Counted from the stretch's first letter, positions 1-9,545 are shown. The stretch is DNA of 64,000 bases from Mesorhizobium sp. Root554 (GCF_001427025.1 NZ_LMGA01000001.1:2653536-2717535); one strand, 5' to 3'. The notes: generated from the letters alone by a model not told the origin. Numbers and translations: made by a program.

Positions 1-726
1 GTCGCCGACGACAGGATCCGCTGGTTCGAGGTATGGGTCGATGCGGATCTGGACGAGACCGGCAAGATTCAGGGCGTGATTACGACCAAGATCGAAACGA
101 CAGAACAAAAGCAGCGCGAGCAGACCCTGAAAGTGTTGCTGCGCGAAGTCAGCCACCGTTCGAAGAACCTTCTGGCGATCATCCAGAGCATCGCCACCCA
201 GACAGGTCGCTATTCGGAGACCATAAGCGACTTTCTCGGCCGCTTTCGCGGCAGGCTGCAATCCCTGGCCTCCTCCCAGGACCTCGTCACCTCCTCGAAC
301 TGGCGCGGCGCCGAGTTGCGGGAACTTGTGACGGGCCAGGTCGGCCGCTACGGGTTCGATCCCGCCCGCGCCCTCCGTTTCCAGGGCATGAACCCCTACA
401 TCAATCCCAATGCAACGCTCCATATCGGCCTCGCCATGCACGAACTGGCGGTCAACTCGGTCAGCTACGGTGCGCTGTCGCAACCGGAAGGCTTCGTCGA
501 AATCAGCGCCGATTTCGAGGCGGAAGGCGAAGGCAGGATACTTGTCCTGACCTGGCGCGAGGCGATCTCCGCCGGCGACAGCGTTCGCAATGAGCGCCGC
601 TTCGGCAGCGTGGCGCTCGAGCGCGTTGTGCCGGCCTCGCTCAATGGCAGCGCCACGCTGGATATTTCCAACGACAGGCTGGAATATCGCCTCGTCGTTC
701 CGCACGGAAATTTCGAGGCAGCCTGA
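1..726 (+). CDS. HWE-family sensor histidine kinase, 5' end cut by window
   Basis: The reading frame is open from base 1, so this is the C-terminal 241 residues of a longer kinase whose sensor part lies upstream. The phospho-acceptor region contains EVSHRSKNLLAIIQ, with the histidine codon at 154-156. It is followed by an N-box of the type HELAVNSVSYG and a C-terminal TWRE, the W-x-E signature that defines the HWE family. Such kinases often feed PhyR-type response regulators of the alphaproteobacterial general stress response. The start of the segment (RWFEVWVDADLDETG) resembles the end of a PAS fold. Family assignment is firm; the signal sensed and the partner regulator cannot be told from this fragment. 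Confidence 0.88.
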   Translation, partial: VADDRIRWFEVWVDADLDETGKIQGVITTKIETTEQKQREQTLKVLLREVSHRSKNLLAIIQSIATQTGRYSETISDFLGRFRGRLQSLASSQDLVTSSNWRGAELRELVTGQVGRYGFDPARALRFQGMNPYINPNATLHIGLAMHELAVNSVSYGALSQPEGFVEISADFEAEGEGRILVLTWREAISAGDSVRNERRFGSVALERVVPASLNGSATLDISNDRLEYRLVVPHGNFEAA

Positions 727-819
727 CCGCGTCTGCCTGTCGGTCTGGCTGTCGGCTTGCGTGAGACGCCCGGCATTCGACCAAGGTTGCCCGTCCATCC
801 ACTGACTTTTGCGCCCTAC

Positions 820-844
820 GGAACTTCGGCGCGGGAAATCCGTT
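820..844 (+). promoter_or_regulatory. EcfG (RpoE2)-type general stress promoter
   Basis: GGAAC at 820-824 and CGTT at 841-844 are separated by exactly 16 bases, which is the consensus for the alphaproteobacterial general stress sigma factor. A transcript would start around 850, leaving a short leader with an AAGGA ribosome site before the ATG at 868. Both half-sites match perfectly and the position fits the gene, so I consider it probable. Confidence 0.7.
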
Positions 845-867
845 TCTTGTGGCGAAAGGATCCAGCG

Positions 868-1194
868 ATGGAACATATTGCTGCAGTGCTTCTGATTATC
901 GGCTGCTCGAACGATCTTTCCCAGTGCCGCGAACTGCCCGCACCGGTGACCATCTTCGAAACCGCGGACGAATGCATGAGCGAACGCCCGTTCACTCTGA
1001 ATTCGATGGGAAAGGCGGCAGAACGGGTTCTGGGTACTTGCATCGCCGTGGACCCGGCTCTCGAAGAGGAAGAAGGTGAACTGGTCTGGAACGTCAATCC
1101 GGATGGGTCTCTCAATGCCGCTTTCGAAACGCCGGCAGTGGTTGTCGCATCAAATAACTTGCGCCAACAAAAAGACTATCTTAGCCAAGAATAG
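868..1194 (+). CDS. small conserved hypothetical protein, probably exported
   Basis: This 108-residue protein begins with a short hydrophobic stretch (HIAAVLLIIGC) and carries four cysteines in its N-terminal half, consistent with an exported, disulphide-containing protein. The C-terminal half is acidic (EEEEGE). The ATG at 868 was chosen because GAAAGGA sits just upstream and an EcfG-type promoter lies immediately before it; an upstream in-frame start at 757 would read through that promoter. I do not recognise a named family. Its position between two HWE kinases and its promoter suggest a stress-induced role, which is inference. Confidence 0.72.
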   Translation: MEHIAAVLLIIGCSNDLSQCRELPAPVTIFETADECMSERPFTLNSMGKAAERVLGTCIAVDPALEEEEGELVWNVNPDGSLNAAFETPAVVVASNNLRQQKDYLSQE

Positions 1195-1285
1195 TCTATT
1201 GCGGCCGGCCACCGCCCTCTCGTGCTAGAGGTTGGAGGACATGCCGTAAGGCAGAGACGTTTTTCAAAGCGAGAGGAGTGACTTC

Positions 1286-1534
1286 ATGCGGAAGCTCATG
1301 TTGGCCGTTGCCGCCGTTGCGGCGCTTAGCGGCTGCACCACGACCGAACAGGACGTGGGTGTTGGTACGGCGGCAGGCGCGCTGATCGGCGGCGCCGTTG
1401 GCGGTGGTCGAGGCGCCCTTATCGGCGCCGCGGTCGGCGCCGGTTCAGGCCTTCTGGTGCGCAATCTGCGCAACGGCTATTGCCAGTACCGCAGCCCGCG
1501 GACGGGCCGTATCTATACGGCGCGTTGCAACTAA
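1286..1534 (+). CDS. glycine-zipper lipoprotein
   Basis: An 82-residue protein starts with a lipoprotein signal ending in the lipobox LSGC (cysteine about residue 17). It continues with a glycine-zipper segment in which small residues recur every three to four positions (GTAAGALIGGAVGGGRGALIGAA), a membrane-associating motif also found in SlyB/OsmB-like proteins. The C-terminus has two cysteines (YCQYR, ARCN). GAGAGGAG lies about 9 bases before the ATG. A strong terminator follows directly, so it is probably transcribed alone. Likely an outer-membrane or periplasmic lipoprotein of unknown precise function. Confidence 0.82.
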   Translation: MRKLMLAVAAVAALSGCTTTEQDVGVGTAAGALIGGAVGGGRGALIGAAVGAGSGLLVRNLRNGYCQYRSPRTGRIYTARCN

Positions 1535-1543
1535 GCATCGAGA

Positions 1544-1571
1544 AGAGGCCGGCTTTGCCGGCCTCTTTTTT
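1544..1571 (+). terminator. rho-independent terminator
   Basis: A 10-bp GC-rich perfect stem (AGAGGCCGGC / GCCGGCCTCT) with a TTT loop is followed by a run of T residues, ten bases after the stop of the glycine-zipper gene. It can also face the end of the convergent kinase gene. Confidence 0.9.
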
Positions 1572-1583
1572 CCAGCCTTGATT

Positions 1584-3206
1584 CTAGGCCTTCAGCGGAA
1601 TGCTGATGGCGACCTTGAGACCATCGGCGTGGAAATCGCGCTCGATGGTGCCGCGCAGTTCGCGCGTGATGTTCATGTCGATAAGCTTGGTGCCGAAACC
1701 GGTTGTCTGAGGCGCTTTGACATCCTTGCGGCCTGTCTCGCGCCAGTTGAGCCGAAGCATGCGGTTCTGCCCGATACCTTCGACGCGCCAATTGACCTTC
1801 AGCGCATCGGTGGAATTGCCGGCATCGCCATATTTAAGCGCGTTGGTGGCCAATTCGTGGAAAGTCAGACCCAGCGCCTGCGTGGTTGTCTCGTCCAATA
1901 GCACTTCCGGACCTGAAAGCAGGTCGTCGGGCAGATCCTTGCCGAACACCTGGCCCAGCTCGATTTGCAACAGGTCGCGGAGGTCGGCTTTCTGCCAGCG
2001 TGAGCGTGTCAGCATGTCCTGTGAGGCAGCCATGGCCTGCAGGCGCGCGGCGAAGGAATTGGAGAACTCCTTGATGTCGGCGGCGCCCGCCGCCGTTTGA
2101 CGCGCCATCGCCAGCACGCGCGTGATCGAGTTCTTGATGCGATGCTTCATTTCCTGGAGCATCAGATCCTTCTCCAGCAGGCTCTTCTCGGATGTCTCGT
2201 GCATTTCTGCGACCGCCTCGAAGGCGCGCTGCTGGAAGCGGGCGACCAACGCAATGGCGCCTGCGAGCAGAAGGCCGAACAGGCCGAGCATGACCGGAAT
2301 GCCGCGTGAGGATGGCGGCGAGAAACCGCTGGTTGGCCGGAACTGCACGACCCATTCGCGCCCGGCAACGGCAATTTTTCGGGTCACCACCAGATCGGCG
2401 CCGATGGAATGGACCGGAGGGGTCTCCGATCGGAAGAGCAGGTTCTGGCCTTCGCCGCTGGTGTCATAGACCTCGATGTTGACCGGCAGTAGCGGGGCAC
2501 GGTTCAGAGCAACCTGGAAAAGCTCCCGGGCGCGGAAGGCGGCGTAGAGGAAGCCGGTCGTCGCCGGGCGGTCGGCATCGATGCCGTCCGGCGCCGTCGC
2601 CGCGTTCAGACGGACGAAGACGAGGAAACCGGTGAAGGTCTGACCGGCCTGCGTCGCTTGGCCGAGCACCACCGGGCCGGTCGCGTGCTGCTCGTCGTCC
2701 GTCATCGCCTTTTCCAGCGCCGCCCGTCGTTCGGGGTCGGTCGCCATATCGTAGCCGATGGCAGCGCGGTTCGAGGCATCCAGCGGCTCGAACATCACGA
2801 TCGGCGTGCGCCATGGCAAGGTCGTCGCCGGATAGACCGCCCGCATCTCCCCGATATTGCGCTGAATCTCGCGCTGGGCGATGATTTCGTCGCCGGTTTT
2901 AACCAGCTTCAACATGCCGATGCCGCGCAAGCCGGCAAAATGGCCATCTATGTCGAGCGCGTTGAAGAACGAACTGAACTCGCTGCGCGAAACGTCGCTC
3001 TTGCGCACATCGAACAGCGCCTTGGTCGAGCGCAGCAGCGAAAGATGGAGGTCGGCGCGGCTTTCGATGCGGTTCAGCGCATCGTCGGCGACCGCGTCGA
3101 ACTTGATGCGCGCGGCTTCCTGCGTTGCGAAATAGGCGAACCCGGCCATCGCAAGGCTGATCAGCGCAACGGCGACAAACGCTATAACTGGGAAAAGTTT
3201 TTTCAA
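1584..3206 (-). CDS. CHASE-domain HWE-family sensor histidine kinase
   Basis: A 540-residue membrane kinase. Residues about 5-28 form the first membrane segment, followed by a periplasmic CHASE sensor domain (about 40-265) and a second membrane segment (about 305-325). A short linker leads to an HWE/HisKA_2 module: acceptor region [21 protein letters not shown] (about 355), N-box [12 protein letters not shown] and the W-x-E motif LNWRETG. CHASE domains bind small ligands; the ligand here is unknown. The frame opens with TTG and has no good ribosome site, so the start is uncertain, but the signal anchor begins within a few residues of it. It converges on the glycine-zipper lipoprotein and may feed the general stress pathway. 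Confidence 0.88.
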   Translation of the reverse strand: MKKLFPVIAFVAVALISLAMAGFAYFATQEAARIKFDAVADDALNRIESRADLHLSLLRSTKALFDVRKSDVSRSEFSSFFNALDIDGHFAGLRGIGMLKLVKTGDEIIAQREIQRNIGEMRAVYPATTLPWRTPIVMFEPLDASNRAAIGYDMATDPERRAALEKAMTDDEQHATGPVVLGQATQAGQTFTGFLVFVRLNAATAPDGIDADRPATTGFLYAAFRARELFQVALNRAPLLPVNIEVYDTSGEGQNLLFRSETPPVHSIGADLVVTRKIAVAGREWVVQFRPTSGFSPPSSRGIPVMLGLFGLLLAGAIALVARFQQRAFEAVAEMHETSEKSLLEKDLMLQEMKHRIKNSITRVLAMARQTAAGAADIKEFSNSFAARLQAMAASQDMLTRSRWQKADLRDLLQIELGQVFGKDLPDDLLSGPEVLLDETTTQALGLTFHELATNALKYGDAGNSTDALKVNWRVEGIGQNRMLRLNWRETGRKDVKAPQTTGFGTKLIDMNITRELRGTIERDFHADGLKVAISIPLKA

Positions 3207-3313
3207 CGGTGGATGCGGGCCCTGCGGTTCCGCACCTTATTAGCAAGTCCTTACGCCAACACAATGGCGAGCGTCACACTGTCGCCGCAGAGCCGCGGGC
3301 CCCTTGTGCCGGT

Positions 3314-4102
3314 TCAGGCTGCGATCTTGAGCGCGCCGGGGCCAGGTATGGCGCCGGGCGGGCATTTGCCCAGGATGATCATGCCGAGCACCTCGTCCTG
3401 GGTGACGTCCTGCGTGCGTGCCGTGCCGACCACCTGCCCGTTCTTCATGACGCAGACCCGGTCTGCCAGGTCGAAGACATCGTGGATGTCGTGACTGATC
3501 AGGAAGATGCCGATGCCATCGGCCTTGAGTTGCTTCACCAGTTCGCCCACCTGGGCCGTTTCCTGTGGTCCAAGCGCCGCCGTCGGCTCGTCCATGATCA
3601 GGATACGGGCGTTGAACAGGATGGCCCGGGCGATGGCGACCGACTGCCGCTGGCCTCCGGAGAGCTTCACCACCGGCTCCTTGAAGCGCTGGAAGCGCGG
3701 GTTGAGCCGCCCCATCACCTTGCGGGCTTCCGCCTCCATGGCGACGTCGTCCAGCGTGTTGTACTGGGTCATGATCTCGCGGCCGAGAAACAGATTGGCA
3801 GCCGCATCGACATTGTCCGCCAGCGCCAGCGTCTGGTAGATCGTCTCGATGCCGTATTTCTTGGCGTCGCGCGGATTGTTGATCTGCGCTTCCTCGCCAT
3901 TGACGAATATCTGCCCGGCATCGCGCTTGTAGGCGCCGGAGAGTATCTTGATGAAGGTCGACTTGCCGGCGCCATTGTGGCCGAGCAGCGCCACCACCTC
4001 GCCTGGATAGAGGTCGCAGGATGCGCTGTCGACGGCGCGGATGCCGCCGAAAGCGATGGAGATGTCCTTCATTTCGATGAGCGGAGTACCGGTTCGGTCC
4101 AT
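3314..4102 (-). CDS. xylG: xylose-type ABC importer, ATP-binding subunit
   Basis: A 262-residue single ABC domain with Walker A GHNGAGKS (about 41-48), signature LSGGQRQ, Walker [12 protein letters not shown] and the switch histidine in ISHD. Enterobacterial XylG carries two fused ABC domains; this half-length form is usual in alphaproteobacteria and would act as a homodimer beneath XylH. It is the last gene of the xylF-xylH-xylG transcript, 12 bp after xylH. The substrate call rests on the binding protein XylF encoded first in the operon. Confidence 0.85.
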   Translation of the reverse strand: MDRTGTPLIEMKDISIAFGGIRAVDSASCDLYPGEVVALLGHNGAGKSTFIKILSGAYKRDAGQIFVNGEEAQINNPRDAKKYGIETIYQTLALADNVDAAANLFLGREIMTQYNTLDDVAMEAEARKVMGRLNPRFQRFKEPVVKLSGGQRQSVAIARAILFNARILIMDEPTAALGPQETAQVGELVKQLKADGIGIFLISHDIHDVFDLADRVCVMKNGQVVGTARTQDVTQDEVLGMIILGKCPPGAIPGPGALKIAA

Positions 4103-4114
4103 GATCCTGCTCCC

Positions 4115-5431
4115 TCAGACGCGTTTGCGATAGAAAGTATCAAGCCAGACGGCGACGACAAGCACCGCGCCGACAACGATGTTCTGCAGCGGCGTGTCGA
4201 TGCCCAACAGCACCATGCCCGATTGCAGCGACTGCATCAGCAGCGCGCCCAGCATGGCGCCGATCACAGTTCCCGAACCGCCGGCGAGCGACGTGCCGCC
4301 GATGACCGCCGCCGCGATGACCAGCAGTTCGTCCAGCGTGCCCAGCGAGTTGGTCGAAGCATTGAGGCGGGCCGAGGAAATCGCCGCGGCGATGGCGCCC
4401 AGGACGCCCATGATCATGAACACCTTCATGGTCACCCAACGCGTGTTGATGCCGGCGAGGCTGGCCGCCTCCGGGTTGCCGCCGATGGCGAAGACGTAAC
4501 GTCCGAAACGCGTGCGGTTGGTGACGAAGGTCATGACGATGCCGACAATGACCGCGATCAGCACCGGAATGGCGATGCCGTGGGCGATGAACAGTCCGCC
4601 TTCCGGAACCGGGATGCCGCTGGCCTCGGCGTAGCGTTTCACGATGCCAGCCGGCCAGGGATAGGAATTGGCGATCCAGACGGCGCCAAGGATGACCGCA
4701 CAGGCAACCGCGCCGAGGAAGGCTTCAGCCCATACGGGGCGGAGCGGGAATTTGAAGCGCTTGCGCTGGGTGCGTCCGTTGAGAAGCAGCCCGACCACCG
4801 CGGCGCAGGCGACCAGCCCTACGACCCAGCTCCACATCGAGCCGATCGATCCAGCCGGCCCGCCGCCCATGAGCTGGAAGGTCGAGTCGAGCGGCGCAAC
4901 CGTCTGTCCGCTGGTGACCCACCACGCAGCGCCACGCCAGACCAGTAGGCCGCCCAGCGTGACGATGAAGGCCGGGACGTCGAGATAGGCGATGATGAAA
5001 CCCTGGAACGCGCCGATCAGAAGGCCCACCGCCACGCCAACCGCCAGCGCAATGACCCAGATCCAGGGGTTTCCGAGATCGAACCCCATGACGCGGATCA
5101 GTATATGCGCCTGCGTCACGCCCATGATCATGCCGACGACGCCTTCCAGCGAGCCGACTGATAGGTCGATGTTGCGCATGACGATGACCAGCACCATGCC
5201 GGTGGCCATGATGGCGACCGAGGACGACTGCACCGAAAGGTTCCAGAGATTTCGCGGCGTCAGGAACAGGCCGCCTGAAAGGAAATGAAGTCCGACCCAG
5301 ATGATGATCAATGCGGCGACCATCCCGAGCATGCGGGTGTCGAGCTCGGTCGCCTGAAGAAAGCGGCCGACGGCATTGAGCTCGGAAGCGCGGGCCTGGT
5401 CCGCGCGGGCGCTGGACGTCGAATCTGTCAT
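4115..5431 (-). CDS. xylH: xylose-type ABC importer, permease subunit
   Basis: A 438-residue inner-membrane protein with many hydrophobic segments and the family pattern of sugar permeases of the RbsC/XylH class, including a conserved NPEAASLAGINT loop and the C-terminal GGTSLAGGSGTV signature. XylH proteins are longer than RbsC (about 400-440 versus 320 residues), and this length fits XylH. The start is set by GGGAGGA about 5 bases before the ATG. Middle gene of the xylFHG operon; it forms the transmembrane channel for the sugar delivered by XylF. Confidence 0.87.
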   Translation of the reverse strand: MTDSTSSARADQARASELNAVGRFLQATELDTRMLGMVAALIIIWVGLHFLSGGLFLTPRNLWNLSVQSSSVAIMATGMVLVIVMRNIDLSVGSLEGVVGMIMGVTQAHILIRVMGFDLGNPWIWVIALAVGVAVGLLIGAFQGFIIAYLDVPAFIVTLGGLLVWRGAAWWVTSGQTVAPLDSTFQLMGGGPAGSIGSMWSWVVGLVACAAVVGLLLNGRTQRKRFKFPLRPVWAEAFLGAVACAVILGAVWIANSYPWPAGIVKRYAEASGIPVPEGGLFIAHGIAIPVLIAVIVGIVMTFVTNRTRFGRYVFAIGGNPEAASLAGINTRWVTMKVFMIMGVLGAIAAAISSARLNASTNSLGTLDELLVIAAAVIGGTSLAGGSGTVIGAMLGALLMQSLQSGMVLLGIDTPLQNIVVGAVLVVAVWLDTFYRKRV

Positions 5432-5525
5432 GAAATCCTCCCACCGGTTTGCCGTCTGGCGCGGATGCCGGAAGCCGATCGTAGCTGCATTCCCTTCGTC
5501 CCGGAAGCGGAAAGCACCTTGAGAA

Positions 5526-5551
5526 ACGCCGCGACCGTGAGGCCGCGGCGT
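5526..5551 (-). promoter_or_regulatory. hairpin between xylF and xylH (attenuator or 3'-end stabiliser)
   Basis: On the minus strand an 8-bp perfect GC stem (ACGCCGCG / CGCGGCGT) with a 10-base loop is followed by TTCTC, not a long T run. It lies in the 145-bp gap after xylF. Such structures after binding-protein genes usually protect the upstream mRNA or cause partial termination, giving more XylF than membrane subunits. Confidence 0.6.
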
Positions 5552-5576
5552 CGTTTGCTGGACAAGGGCCTGCGGC

Positions 5577-6617
5577 TTAGTTGCAGACCGAAACGCTGCC
5601 GGCCTTCACGCCGGTGCAGACCGCGTCCTTGGAAATCCAGCCGGCGTCGATGACGACGTTCAGATTGTCCTTGGTGATGGCGACCGGGGTCAGAAACACC
5701 GACTTGACGGTGTTTCCGCCAGGCGTGGTGAAATCCTTTGCCCCGGCGATGTCGCCCATGGCCTTGCCGTCGGCGAGCTGCGAGGCGATTTCGGCGGCGT
5801 TCTTGCCAAGATCGCGCGCATCCTTGAACACCGACACCGTCTGCGTACCCAGCGCGATACGGTTCAGCGCGGCATGGTCAGCGTCCTGGCCCGAAACCGG
5901 AACCGAGCCGGCAAGGCCCTGTGCCTGAAGCGCTGCGATTGCGCCGCCGGCGGTGCCGTCATTGGCAGCAACGACAGCGTCGACCTTGTTGTCGTTGGCA
6001 GTCAGGAACTGCTCCATGTTCTTCTGGGCGTTGGCAGGCAGCCAGCCGTCGGTATAGGCCTCGCCGACATTCTTGATCTTGCCGGCGTCGATGGCGCCCT
6101 TGAGAACTTCCATGGCGCCAGCGAACAGGAAATCGGCGTTCGGATCGGCGCCCGAACCCTTGATGAACACGTAGTTGCCTTCCGGCTTGACAGCGAACAC
6201 GGCCTTCGCCTGCAAACGGCCGACTTCCGTGTTGTCGAAGGTCAGGTAAAAGGCATCCTTGTTTTCGATCAGGCGGTCGTAGCCAACCACCGGAATGCCT
6301 TCGTCGACGGCCTTCTGCACAGCCGGACCAATGGCGGAAGCGTCCTGCGCCAGGATGATGAGCGCGTTGGCGCCCTGGCTGATCAGGCTTTCCACATCGG
6401 CAAGCTGCTTGGTCGGGTTGGACTGGGCGTCGGCGGAGATGTATTTATCGCCAGCGGCTTCGATAGCCTTCTTCATGGCCGCCTCGTCGGTCTTCCAGCG
6501 CTCTTCCTGGAAGTTGGACCAGGACACGCCGATTACCTTGTCTTTCGCATGGGCGACGGACGCCAGCGTCAAAGACAAAGCAACACCCGCCAACATGGCG
6601 GTTGCAAATTTCCTCAT
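5577..6617 (-). CDS. xylF: D-xylose-binding periplasmic protein
   Basis: A 346-residue exported sugar-binding protein. A signal peptide (about 1-24, cleavage after VAHA) precedes a periplasmic-binding-protein type I fold. Close similarity to E. coli XylF is visible in several blocks: ERWKTD, SFDN-like [45 protein letters not shown] and SGQDAD. GGGAGGAAATC sets the ATG. It is the first gene of the operon and is divergent from a ROK regulator, the usual arrangement for inducible sugar uptake. Xylose is the best-supported ligand, but a related pentose cannot be excluded. Confidence 0.88.
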   Translation of the reverse strand: MRKFATAMLAGVALSLTLASVAHAKDKVIGVSWSNFQEERWKTDEAAMKKAIEAAGDKYISADAQSNPTKQLADVESLISQGANALIILAQDASAIGPAVQKAVDEGIPVVGYDRLIENKDAFYLTFDNTEVGRLQAKAVFAVKPEGNYVFIKGSGADPNADFLFAGAMEVLKGAIDAGKIKNVGEAYTDGWLPANAQKNMEQFLTANDNKVDAVVAANDGTAGGAIAALQAQGLAGSVPVSGQDADHAALNRIALGTQTVSVFKDARDLGKNAAEIASQLADGKAMGDIAGAKDFTTPGGNTVKSVFLTPVAITKDNLNVVIDAGWISKDAVCTGVKAGSVSVCN

Positions 6618-6677
6618 GATTTCCTCCCTGCGCCGCTCGGCGCTGACTAATTGGCCTTAAGACCCGTACAGAAGCTC

Positions 6678-6779
6678 TTTTTTTCGAGCCTCAAAAAAAA
6701 TCATGACGTAAGGATTGGCAGCTGTCAACGGATTTCCTTTTCGGATTTCTATTTTTTCGAGTTCCGAAAAAATAATGAC
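6678..6779. promoter_or_regulatory. paired operator-like sites between xylF and the ROK regulator
   Basis: Two near-identical elements occupy 6678-6707 and 6752-6779. Each consists of a T-tract running into TTTCGAG, a short centre, an A-tract and then ATGAC. Each is a partial palindrome of the T-tract/A-tract type reported for ROK repressors. The CG steps of the two copies are 73 bp apart, close to seven helical turns. The sites lie upstream of both divergent genes and are the natural targets of the adjacent ROK protein. Confidence 0.65.
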
Positions 6780-6855
6780 AGCCCGCGTGGCTTCTGCCAC
6801 AATTGACATCTTGCCGATTGCCGTGCCCTAGCAATCGCAAGGGGAGGAAATAACG

Positions 6856-8100
6856 ATGTCGGTGGGAATCCGCCACGACGACTTGCGGCGGCGCAATCGT
6901 GCCATGGTCATCTCTGCCGTGCGCCGGGACGGCCAGCCTTCACGCACCGAGATCGCAGCGACGACCGGTCTCAGCCACTCGACCATATCGGCCATATCCT
7001 CCGACCTCATCGGCGAATGCGTGTTGATGGAAGCGCGCGGCGAAACAACGTCGTTGAAGCGCGGCCGTCCGCAGGTCGCGCTTGCGCTCAATCCGGATGC
7101 AGCCGTGGTTGCCGCCGTGGTCCTCTCCCTCAATTTCCTCTCAGCCGCGATCATCGACTATACCGGCCATGTGGTAGCCGAGGAGCATCGCCGGCTCGAC
7201 ACCCAGCATATGGGTCGCGAAGACCTCATCCAGCAATGCATCGACATTGTCGGCCAAGGCCTGGACCGCCTGCAACTCAGCGGCCGCCGGGTTCTGCGCA
7301 TCGCGCTCGCCGTACAAGGCATCACCGACGCTCAGGCCCGCATCCTGCTCTGGACGCCGATCACCCCTCACACCGACATCCCGTTCGCCGACTTGCTGGA
7401 AGCCCGCTTCGGCATTCCGGTCATCGTCGAGAACGACTGCAACATGATGGCCGAGGCGCTGCGCTGGCGGAACCCCGAGCGCTACCGTGAGGATTTCATC
7501 GCCATCCTCCTCTCCCACGGCATCGGCATGGGCATGATTTTGAAGGGCGAGTTGTTCACCGGCACGCATTCTTCCGGCGGTGAGTTCGGCCACATGATCC
7601 ACAAGCCCGATGGCGCGCGCTGCCGCTGCGGCCGACGCGGCTGCGTCGAAGCCTATGCCGGCAATTACGCCATCTGGCGCAATGCCCATGGCCTCGCCGA
7701 AAGCTCCGAACCGGCAGCCAACATCGTCGATGACGACATGCAGGCGCTTGCCGCCTTGGCGCGCGAAGGCGATGGCCCCGAACGCGAGGCCTATCGTACG
7801 GCCGGCGAAGCGCTGGGTTTTGGACTAGGCAGCCTGTTCGCGCTGATCGATCCTGCGCCTGTGGCCGTGGTCGGCATCGGCGCTGCGGCATTCGACCTTA
7901 TCGAGCCGTCATTGCGCGCGGCAATCGCCAGAACGGCTGGCGGCCAGCATTCCGGTTCGATCTCCTTCGACACCGAGCCCGACGAACGGCCGCTCATCCG
8001 CGAAGGCTGCGCCATGCGGGCGCTCACCTTCGTCGATCAGGAGATCTTCGCACCCGGCAGTCAGCCGCAGGAATCGAGCAGGCAGGCGGCTGCTATTTGA
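6856..8100 (+). CDS. ROK-family transcriptional regulator of the xylose operon (XylR-like)
   Basis: A 414-residue protein with an N-terminal winged helix-turn-helix (about 8-65, containing PSRTEIAATTGLSHSTISAI) and a C-terminal ROK sugar-binding domain. The ROK zinc signature is visible as GEFGHM followed by CRCGRRGCVEAYA (about 240-265). GGGGAGGAAA precedes the ATG. It is divergent from xylF and is expected to repress xylFHG until the sugar or a derivative binds. Its stop lies only 6 bp from the stop of convergent phoB, with no terminator hairpin visible between them. Confidence 0.88.
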   Translation: MSVGIRHDDLRRRNRAMVISAVRRDGQPSRTEIAATTGLSHSTISAISSDLIGECVLMEARGETTSLKRGRPQVALALNPDAAVVAAVVLSLNFLSAAIIDYTGHVVAEEHRRLDTQHMGREDLIQQCIDIVGQGLDRLQLSGRRVLRIALAVQGITDAQARILLWTPITPHTDIPFADLLEARFGIPVIVENDCNMMAEALRWRNPERYREDFIAILLSHGIGMGMILKGELFTGTHSSGGEFGHMIHKPDGARCRCGRRGCVEAYAGNYAIWRNAHGLAESSEPAANIVDDDMQALAALAREGDGPEREAYRTAGEALGFGLGSLFALIDPAPVAVVGIGAAAFDLIEPSLRAAIARTAGGQHSGSISFDTEPDERPLIREGCAMRALTFVDQEIFAPGSQPQESSRQAAAI

Positions 8101-8106
8101 TGAAAG

Positions 8107-8796
8107 TCAGTCCTCGCGGATGGCGTAGCCGGCGCCACGGATCGTGCGGATGACGTCCGGCATCCGCCCTGTGTTGACCGCCTTGCGCAACCGCCCGACA
8201 TGCACGTCGACTGTGCGCTCGTCGATATAGATCGTCTCGCCCCAGACATTGTCGAGGAGCTGGCTGCGCGAAAACACCCGGCCGGGGTGCCGCATCATGA
8301 ACTCGAGCAGCCTGAACTCTGTCGGCCCAAGGCGGATCTCGCTCTTCTTGCGGTAGACTCGGTGCGATTCCCGGTCGAGCACGATGTCGCCGACCTTAAG
8401 CACTGAAGACAGAACCTCGGGCTTTGCCCGGCGCAGCAACGCCTTCACCCGCGCCATGAATTCCGGCGTCGAGAACGGCTTGACCAGATAGTCGTCGGCC
8501 CCGGTCGAAAGGCCACGCACCCGGTCGCTTTCCTCGCCGCGCGCCGTCAGCATGATAACCGGCAGCCGCTCGGTTTCCGGTCGCATCCGCAGACGCCGGC
8601 AAAGCTCGATACCGGAGACCGCGGGCACCATCCAGTCGAGGACGAGGAGATCCGGAACGTTCTCCTGCAGCCGGATCTCGGCCTCGTCGCCACGGGTTAC
8701 GACTTCGACATGGTAGCCTTCGGATTCGAGATTGTAGCGGAGGAGGACGCCCAGCGGCTCCTCGTCCTCCACCACCATGATACGCGGTGCAATCAT
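8107..8796 (-). CDS. phoB: phosphate regulon response regulator PhoB
   Basis: A 229-residue OmpR/PhoB-type regulator. The receiver domain (about 4-118) has the acidic pair VEDEE, the phospho-acceptor aspartate in LLVLDWMVP, the conserved threonine/alanine in MLTARG and lysine in LVKPF. The C-terminal winged helix (about 130-228) ends RTIRGAGYAI. The ATG at 8796 is preferred because AAAGG lies upstream; a GTG seven codons earlier overlaps the phoU stop. It is the last gene of the pst operon and activates it through the Pho box upstream of pstS. Confidence 0.95.
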   Translation of the reverse strand: MIAPRIMVVEDEEPLGVLLRYNLESEGYHVEVVTRGDEAEIRLQENVPDLLVLDWMVPAVSGIELCRRLRMRPETERLPVIMLTARGEESDRVRGLSTGADDYLVKPFSTPEFMARVKALLRRAKPEVLSSVLKVGDIVLDRESHRVYRKKSEIRLGPTEFRLLEFMMRHPGRVFSRSQLLDNVWGETIYIDERTVDVHVGRLRKAVNTGRMPDVIRTIRGAGYAIRED

Positions 8797-8813
8797 TGCT
8801 AGCCTTTCAGCCG

Positions 8814-9515
8814 TCACGCAGCCGGCGCTGCCGTCTCGTCAAGCTTGGGCCTGTTCGGCGGCAGTTGCTCGCCCGTCAGCACATAATAGGCGTTTTCGGC
8901 GATGTTGGTGACGTGGTCGCCGATCCGCTCGAGATTCTTGGCGCAGAACAGCAGATGCGTGCAAGCGGTAATGTTGCGCGGGTCCTCCATCATGTAGGTC
9001 AGGAGCTCGCGGAACACCGACGTGTATTTGACGTCGATCCGCTCGTCGTCGGTTCTCAGCTTGGACAGGGCCGGCGCGTTGCCGACGCTGTATTCGTCTA
9101 CCACCGCATGGACCTGTTCCAGCACCAGTTGGGCCATCGATTCGATCGAGTGCGACAGGTCGCGCGGAACGGTGTGTTCGCCGACCGCGCCGACACGCTT
9201 GGCGATGTTCTTGGCCAGATCGCCGATTCGCTCCATGTCGCCGGCCATGCGAATGGCGCCGAGTACAGAACGGAGATCATCGGCCATCGGCTGGCGTTTG
9301 GCGATAAGCGTGATGGCGCGGCCGTCCAGTTCACGCTGGCGCGCGTCCATGATGGCGTCATCGGAAATGACGTGCTGCGCCAGCGCATTGTCGGCGCCGA
9401 GCAGAGCCCGCGTCGAGCTGCCGACCATCAGGCCGGCGAGCTCGCCCATCCCGTGGATGAGCTTGCTGATCTGGGCGAGATCTTCGTCGAAGGATGCGAC
9501 CGTATGTTCGCTCAT
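8814..9515 (-). CDS. phoU: phosphate signalling protein PhoU
   Basis: A 233-residue all-helical protein with the two tandem PhoU three-helix bundles; the metal-binding E/DxxxD-type motifs appear as ERIGDLAKNIA and ERIGDHVTNIAE. PhoU couples the PstSCAB transporter to the PhoR kinase and keeps the Pho regulon off when phosphate is plentiful. It lies between pstB and phoB, as usual in Hyphomicrobiales. Confidence 0.96.
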   Translation of the reverse strand: MSEHTVASFDEDLAQISKLIHGMGELAGLMVGSSTRALLGADNALAQHVISDDAIMDARQRELDGRAITLIAKRQPMADDLRSVLGAIRMAGDMERIGDLAKNIAKRVGAVGEHTVPRDLSHSIESMAQLVLEQVHAVVDEYSVGNAPALSKLRTDDERIDVKYTSVFRELLTYMMEDPRNITACTHLLFCAKNLERIGDHVTNIAENAYYVLTGEQLPPNRPKLDETAAPAA

Positions 9516-9545
9516 TGATGCTGTCCTCGTATGACGCGGGCGAAA

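Noticed and set aside
3205..3231. GGAAC-N18-CGTT on the minus strand before the CHASE kinase
   Set aside because: The spacing is one to two bases too long for EcfG promoters and the -10 half overlaps the predicted start codon, so transcription would begin inside the gene.
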